A stretch of DNA of 64,000 bases from Zea mays (Eukaryota > Streptophyta > Magnoliopsida > Poales > Poaceae): NCBI RefSeq assembly GCF_902167145.1, contig NC_050105.1, positions 121,041,898 to 121,105,897 of the forward strand, written 5' to 3'. The position numbers were made by a program, and so were the translations under genes. The notes below the pieces were generated by a model, which was not told where the DNA came from, searched no databases, and saw only the letters and a list, made by a program, of their open reading frames with translations. Below are positions 58,040-64,000 of this stretch, piece by piece; positions within the stretch are counted from its first letter, which is position 1, and every line of letters begins with the position of its first letter.

Positions 58040-61000
58040 TGTAACACCCACTTTGTGATTGCTAGAAATAATACCAATAGAGAAAACATTTTCTCTTTAT
58101 GCGAGTTTGATCATCATGCATCATCATATGTGAACACCATGTCCAAGAACAATTAATAAAAAGATATGCTACTAAATCCTTGCATCATGCTGAATATTTT
58201 ATTTGTGGTGTGCATTTTGTAACAAGAAAATATTAAAGACCAAAAAGGGAAAATTAAATCCTAAAAGAAATTCTTGAATCTAGAAAAGAGAAGGAATATG
58301 GAAACATGAATAATATATTTGAATAAATATTCTCAAACCTAATACTTTTAATTGCACCAATATGAATGAACCAGTCACAGGTTTGAATTTGAATTGGTAT
58401 TTTAAATTGAATTTGTGAAATAATGGAGAAAGAAGAAAATAAAAGAAAAAGAAAAAGGAATACTATACCTGGATGGGCCAACAACCTGAATTCGGCCCAC
58501 CTAACAAATCTAACCCGCGCGGCCCATCTGGCCGAACTCCCGCACGCGCGCGCCCTTGCGCTCACTGGCAGGTGGGCCATGGTTGGCGGCGCTCACCGTT
58601 GGGTGGACCGAGTCGCTGACCGGCTGGGCCTCCTTGTCAGCGTTCTCTTCCCGAACGCAATGGAGTCGCGCGAGATTGCCGCCGCGCGGCGCGGAGCGTG
58701 GCGAAGACCCTTCCCTCCTCCCAGGTCGGAACTTCGGAAGTTAAATAGGAGCTCCCGTGACCCGTTCTCCCCTCATCTGCCGTCATCGCACGAGCGCCTT
58801 CCCCAGAAACCCCCGCCGCCATTGTTCAGACCGCGGAAGTGAGTGCCGCCTCCGTCGGTATTGGCATACGCCATCGCCAGTGGTTCGCGAGGTAGACCGG
58901 TGGACTTCGGTGGGGCATCCAGGAACCGTGTGGAGATCTCTGGGACACAGGGAGCAACCAGACAGCGAGGAATTCCTCGCCGGAAGCACTTCTCCGCCGC
59001 GGGCCGCACTGCTCCAGAGGTGGATTATGTCAAGACGCCATTGAAGGTAATAAGCCTCGTGATCGGTGCTCTCTACTTATCATAGTGTAGCGCATAGTTG
59101 TATTGCTCCGGGTGCCAGCCGTGCGTGGTGAATTTCTCACCAATCGCGCAGCCTGGCCATGGGTCCGCATAACTCCGTGGGGGGAGTTCATCACATTACA
59201 ATCGTCGGTAGGAACTACATCATAACACTTGCCGTTCGACTAGCTTCGTGTAGCCTCGTTTAATTTGACAGGGGTGCTCGGGGATGGCCGATTGGGTCTC
59301 GGCCGTGTCCTCCACCGTGAAGCCATGGCGGCGACGCCGCTGCTTGGGTAGGAGGAGAAGAGATAGCGTGGGCCGTAGATCTTTTATCGGATGGCGAGGA
59401 TTAGAGGAACGAGATGAAGAAGCCAGGACCGTAGGATGGTGAGCGGATGGGGTAGATTAAAACTTGTGTACCCCTTCGTATCGTGGAGTCGGGCGGTTAG
59501 ATTGTGATCGTGTGGCCCAGATCTGGGCGGGATTTCATAAAGCGCGGATCTAATCCTATGCGTCAATCTCTAATCGGACGATCCCAGGCGCTGCATACCC
59601 CTTCGCGGGCGCGGATTTACACTTTGGCCCCTCGGTTTCATTGAAATAAACCCGCCGTCCTACTGCATAGTGTTCTGAGTCTTAGGATCTTTTGCGCCTA
59701 GCCCCCTGCACTCTCTGGAAAATGACGCCCAGTCCAGAGCAGTGTAAAACCAGAGAAAAATAATTTATAAATGGATTTTTAATAGGAAAATAATTACTAA
59801 AACTTTATAAATTCATACTAACTCCAAATTAATCCATTCCAGTTCCTAAAATTTTGTAATTTTATTCTCTATCGCCTAGAGCCTCTGTTTTATCATGACA
59901 ACAGTAGGAAAATTAATCTCACACTTAATTCTATTTAAAGCACATAAAACCTTTGAAAATCCATAACTTAAATTCTATAACTCCAAAAATTATGATTCCT
60001 GTTCCTAGGATTCCATTTTAATGTGTAGAATATCTCTGTGTATTTTGTTTATATGTTTGGTGTAATGTTAATTTTCCCCGTATCCTGTGCTTGTTTGTAT
60101 TGTGGCGAGTAGAAGAGCCCGTTGCTGAGGATCCTGGTGAACAGCAGGTTGAAGTAGCTGAGCAGGAGCTCATTGAAGGCAAGTTGTGCCCTTGACCACT
60201 TTTTACCCAATAATGTTCTTTAATATCATTTATCCATGCATAGGTTAATTTTGATGGGACCCAATAGGTCACCCTAGATTGTTTATCTCATTACCTTGTT
60301 TACCCCTGAATCACTTGGGTAGTTTTGTTATTGCTTTACATGGTTTTGGGATAATCATTTATTATATCTATGTTCCAATTCTTTTGTTATTCTATTTATG
60401 TTCATGTCAAGATCATTAATGTTAATTGGAACATAGAGCTTAACTTGAGAAACACGTGCCACCACAAGGGTTTATGGACGCCCTTGGCTGATTAATTAGG
60501 AAAGCTAGTGGAAGACTACCTTACCCGAAAGGGGCAAGGGCAGTAGGGGAGTTGCATGCAAGGAGGTTCTCGGGTTGATTTAGCTGCGATGGCGGTCGGA
60601 CGGGGGATTCTTGCAAGTGCTCTTCCCATAAACTGTAGCGGGTTTTCGGAAGCTAGTGGAACTTTGTAAAGGCCTCGTAGTGGATCCCTAGCCATTCACC
60701 TCGGTAGTGTCTAAGGGCCTAGCTAACCCTGGCGACATGGGATACACGACTTGTGGGTAAAGGGTACAACCTCTGCAGAGTGTAAAACTGGTATACTAGC
60801 CGAGCTCACGGTCATGAGCGGCTCAGGACTCTCTGATGATTAAATTATGGAACCTAAACTCAATTTGTCATTTGCATTTGCATGGGTTTATTATTAATTT
60901 TGTTCTCTATTATTTTATTATGGTTTGGTATTTACTTACATCTAGTAATTGCTAATAAAATTTTGACCAACTACTTAAAAGCAATGCTCAGCTTTAACCC

Positions 61001-61390
61001 CTATCATTGATAAGCCTTACACCCCATGAGCTCCCACCTTTGGTGAGTTCATGTCACATTATTCCCCACGACTTGTTGAGCGATGAACGTATGTGAGCTC
61101 ACCCTTGCTGTCTCACACCCCCCCACAGGAGAAGAGCAGGTGGTTCAGGAGGAGCCACAAGGCGAGGAGTATGATCTGATCTAGGTGGCGTTTCTCAGTT
61201 GACAATGGCGCCGACGATCCTTAGTTCGTTTTATCTTTATTATTTTATTTTGTAATAAGTCTTCCGCTATGTAATAAATACTCTGATGTTTTATGACATT
61301 TATCTCTATACACTCTGTTATTATATATGTTGTCTTCTTGGCGCATGTATGAGATGCACCTGGCTTTGTTTCTTAAAGCCGGGTGTGACA
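58040..61390 (+). repeat. Element E 3' LTR
   Basis: 3.35 kb, almost identical to 49577-52930; the main length difference is the C-run before CACAGGAG. Confidence 0.95.
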
Positions 61391-61395
61391 GTGGG

Positions 61396-62242
61396 GGCTT
61401 CCTGGCAAAGTACTGAGCCGTGGGTCCTAGCCGAAGACCATTAATCATGGCCTCAATGACAATTTCATTGGGCACTGTGGGCGCTTGTGCCCTCAATCGC
61501 AAGAACCTTCGGACATACGCTTGGAGGTATTCCTCATGGTCTTGCGTGCATTGGAACAAGGCCTAAGCTGTGACTGGCTTTGTCTGAAAGCCTTGGAAAC
61601 TGGTCACCAGCATGTCCTTGAGCTTCTGCCACGATGTAATTGTTCCTGGTCGAAGGGAAGAATACCATGTCTGGGCCACATTCCGAACTGCCATGACGAA
61701 GGACTTAGCCATGACAGTTGCATTGCCTCCGTATGAGGATATTGTTGCTTCATAGCTCATCAGAAATTGTTTTGGGTCTGAGTGCCCATCGTACATTGGT
61801 AGCTGAGGTGGCTTGTAGGATTGTGGCCATGGGATAGCCTACAGTTCTGCTGCCAAGAGAGAAGCATCATCAAAAGTAAAGGTATCATGATTAAAATCAT
61901 CATACCATCCATCTTCGTTGAATAAACCTTCCTGACGAAGCTTCCTGTGTTGGGGCCTTCGCTCTTGTTTATCTTGAGCAAGATGACGCACTTCTTCAGT
62001 AGCTTCGTTGATCTTCCTTTGAAGATCGGCCAGCCGAGCCATCTTCTCCTTCTTTCTTTGCATCTGTTGATGGATGATTTCCATGTCCCTGATCTCTTGG
62101 TCCAACTCCTCCTCCTGGAGTGTTGGACTGATGGCTTTTCTCTTCTGGCTTCGAGCCTCTCGGAGAGAGAGAGAGTCTCCTGATTTGTGTCCAGTGGCTG
62201 CAGCGCAGCAGCCCCTGGCGCTGAAGCTTTCTTCGGCGGCAT
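61396..62242 (-). pseudogene. C2 Gag, N-terminal and core part
   Basis: Best start is ATG 62242 (MPPKKASAPGAAALQP), about 60 bp after the primer site. A frame change is needed in the GA/CT run at about 62163-62175, so that microsatellite has probably changed length. Then come a Glu/Gln/Lys coiled coil, an acidic stretch, and the Gag core (MYDGHSDPKQFLMSYEATI, WYSSLRPGTITSWQKLKDM, DHEEYLQAYVRRF). TAG stops at 61841-61839 and 61565-61563 are in the same frame. Cut by element E at 61396; it resumes at 49571. Confidence 0.82.
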
Positions 62243-62288
62243 GACGAAGGTCAGGGCTTGCTGAAGGTGGTCGAATGAGTTCACCAAA

Positions 62289-62300
62289 GGTGGGCGCCAA
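62289..62300 (-). other. C2 primer binding site
   Basis: TTGGCGCCCACC on the minus strand directly after the LTR. This is not tRNA-Met type; the string is typical of cinful/huck-type Tat elements. Confidence 0.7.
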
Positions 62301-62970
62301 TGTTGGGGACTTGTTCTCAAATGCTATGAGTTAAGAACAAGGCAACACAAAATGTTAAAGGTTAACATCCTTCGTCCTTTGAAGTATTATTTCCCTTAGG
62401 ATATAATGATCTTTAGACGAAGGTCATGAAGGACATACCTTCATCATCACAGTATATGTTAATAAAAGAAGAAGCATATGAAATATAAGAAACAACATGA
62501 ACTATCACATAACATTATTGACTCATCTTCATTATATTATCATGGAAAGACAGAAACCGTATTGAATTACATTTTTACCTTCGGCTTGACAGAAGGTAAA
62601 AGTACAAGTGTGACGCACAAGCAGGTACCAATCAGCGTGAACAGTACGGGGGTACTGTTCATCTATTTATAGGCACAGGACGCAACCTGTGTGAAATTAC
62701 ATTTATGCCCTTCATATTTACTATTGACTTATAGACAACCCAATGAGGACGAGATAGCCTTTTCCCCTTTAAGTCGGTTCCTTTTTCCGCCATTGAGCCG
62801 AAGCTCCCTTGCGCGTAGCTTCAGAGCAATACCAGCCTTCGTCACGACCATGCTCTTCACATTGTATATGCTTTTAACCCGAGTCCGAAGGTACCTGTTC
62901 ATATGTCATACTTGGAAGATATTGTTAAATCATGTTTTTGAGGACCTTCGGAAGACGAAGGCCCCCAACA
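62301..62970 (-). repeat. Element C2 5' LTR
   Basis: 670 bp. Minus-strand promoter TATAAATA at 62671-62664, followed downstream by the inverted repeat GAACAGTAC/GTACTGTTC at 62639-62660. Confidence 0.92.
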
Positions 62971-62975
62971 CAAAG

Positions 62976-63645
62976 CTATAGGAATGATTTTATAAGAAGA
63001 ATTTTTAAGATTTGAAATTTCTCCCCCTGTTTCAAATGTTTTTCCTTTGACTAAATAAAAACTCCCCCTAAATGAAATTCTCCTTTTAGCTTTCAAGGGG
63101 GTTTTGAGATAGATACCAATTGATACCAGATACTAATTTGAGAATACATCAATTGAAAATTTCATTTTGAGGCTAACTCCAATACCAATTGAAATAAATA
63201 TTTGTAAATTTTTTTGAAATGATGGTGCAGTCCTTTTGCTTTGGGCTTACTTTCTCCCCCTTTGGCATTAATCGCCAAAAAAGGAGAACTTGAAAGCCCT
63301 TTAATACTTTCTCCCCCATTGGCAAAAGAAGTATGAGTGAAAGATTATACCAATTGAGAGTTTTTGGGGTAACGACAAAGGGTAAATGATACAGGTAGAG
63401 TTGAGTGGAAGCGTTGTCTTTGCCGAATACTCCATTTCCCTTTCAATCTAAGACTAATATAAGATATACTCATGGAAGCAGATTAGTCTTAGTCTTGGCA
63501 CAAGAAGAATAAGAAATATGCATTTGTAACAAAATGAAAGTGACATGATCAAAGGTATATAAATGAGCTATGTGTGCAATGTTTCAATTAAAGTATTGAG
63601 AATCAAGTATATTTAGCTCATTCCTAAGTTTGCTAAAGGTATTCT
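62976..63645 (-). mobile_element. Element F: 3' tail and pol end (right piece)
   Basis: Continues element F across C2. It aligns in inverse orientation with the 3' tail of element D (about 46050-46620), including several CTCCCCCT tracts (inverse of AGGGGGAG). Interrupted at 63646 by element G. Confidence 0.8.
63584..63645 (-). pseudogene. Element F Pol, last ~20 codons
   Basis: Minus-strand reading contains KLRNELNILDS and a stop, matching the extreme C-terminus of the element D Pol ([11 protein letters not shown]). The rest is cut off by element G and lies outside the window. Confidence 0.7.
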
Positions 63646-64000
63646 TGAAAGGGAAATAGGGTTTAACCTTTTCCTATAGATAATTTTGGTGGTTGAATGC
63701 CCAACACAAATAATTGGACTAACTAGTTTGCTCTAGATTATATATTCCACGGGTGCATAAAGGTTCAACACAAACCAATAAAAGATCAAAGTTAGGGTTC
63801 AAAGCAAAGGAGCAAAGAAACTAAACGGTGCCCTGGTCTGGCGCACCGGACTGTACGGTGTGCCACCAGACAGTGTCCGGTGCGCCAGGGCCGTACGACT
63901 TCAAACTCTTCACCTTCAGGTTTCTAATGCCGCGCTCCGCTATATTTCACCAGACTGTCCGGTGTGTCACCGGACTGTCCGGTGCACCAGCGGAGCAACG
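63646..64000 (+). mobile_element. Element G: Opie/Ji-like LTR, start only
   Basis: TGAAAGGGAAATAGGGTTTAACC opens a plus-strand LTR related to that of element D. It has the same 'ATAATTTTGGTGGTTGAAT' stretch and CACCGGACTGT/CCGGTG motifs from 63840. The preceding 5 bp, ATTCT, would be its target duplication; the right end is outside the window. Confidence 0.85.

Larger units (their letters stand above)
49577..61390 (+). mobile_element. Element E: young Tekay-type chromovirus, nested in C2 gag
   Basis: 5' LTR 49577-52930, primer site 52935-52946, gag-pol 53410-58001, hairpin and purine tract 58001-58036, 3' LTR 58040-61390. Target duplication GTGGG at 49572-49576 and 61391-61395; the C2 gag frame rejoins across it. 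LTRs of 3.35 kb differ by about eight substitutions and a C-run by eye. The coding frame has one TAG and one 1-nt deletion. Full domain set including chromodomain. Confidence 0.95.
34189..62970 (-). mobile_element. Element C2: zeon-like (Tat-lineage) Gypsy element lacking pol, nested in element F
   Basis: Near-matching 670-bp LTRs at 34189-34858 and 62301-62970, with duplication CAAAG at 34184-34188 and 62971-62975. Sense strand is minus: primer site TTGGCGCCCACC right after the 62301 LTR, then gag (62242-61396 and 49571-48994). No protease, RT or integrase follows. On the 3' side an antisense gene runs on the plus strand (35171-38349). The layout (gag, no pol, CTTCG-rich LTR) fits zeon of the cinful-zeon family; Tat-lineage elements are known for antisense ORFs in this position. 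Split by element D at 38642 and element E at 49577. The LTRs differ at about 20-25 sites by eye, so C2 is older than D and E. Confidence 0.9.

Overview
This window is intergenic DNA of a large grass genome, almost certainly maize (Zea mays) or a close relative. The evidence is a stack of LTR retrotransposons of maize-type families: Opie/Ji-type Copia (SIRE lineage), cinful/zeon-type Gypsy (Tat lineage) and several Tekay/Del-type chromoviruses with 3-5 kb LTRs. Family names rest on recognising LTR ends, protein domains and layout, not on a database search. I see no ordinary host gene, tRNA, rRNA or CRISPR.

Layout. Element A (Tekay-type, minus strand) enters from the left and ends at 31203. It is split twice. 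Element H (691-12761, plus, target duplication TGCAG) has 4.3-4.8 kb LTRs and no gag-pol. It interrupts an ORF of A that lies upstream of gag, and a 446-bp hAT-like element (8588-9033) later landed in H's right LTR. Element B (15319-30170, minus, duplication GCGCA) is a complete chromovirus inserted in A's own 5' LTR. A itself landed in a zeon-type element, C1, whose tail is 31204-32177. An unassigned 300-bp segment and a small LTR fragment (32481-32756) follow.

From 32757 to 63645 lies element F (Opie/Ji-like, minus). It is split by zeon-like element C2 (34189-62970, minus, duplication CAAAG). C2 is itself split by a young Opie/Ji element D (38642-48172, plus, duplication CTTCT) and a young Tekay-type element E (49577-61390, plus, duplication GTGGG). 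At 63646 the LTR of another Opie/Ji-like element, G, begins inside F's pol gene and runs off the window.

How the genes work. D has full-length gag and pol frames and could be mobile. B and E have complete gag-pol domain sets broken by a few stops and one frameshift each. C2 has gag but no pol, so it would need enzymes from a relative. C2 also carries an antisense gene with its own TATA box and two apparent GT-AG introns. That gene, the CAG-to-TAG decay pattern and several conserved palindromes in the LTRs are the most interesting signals.
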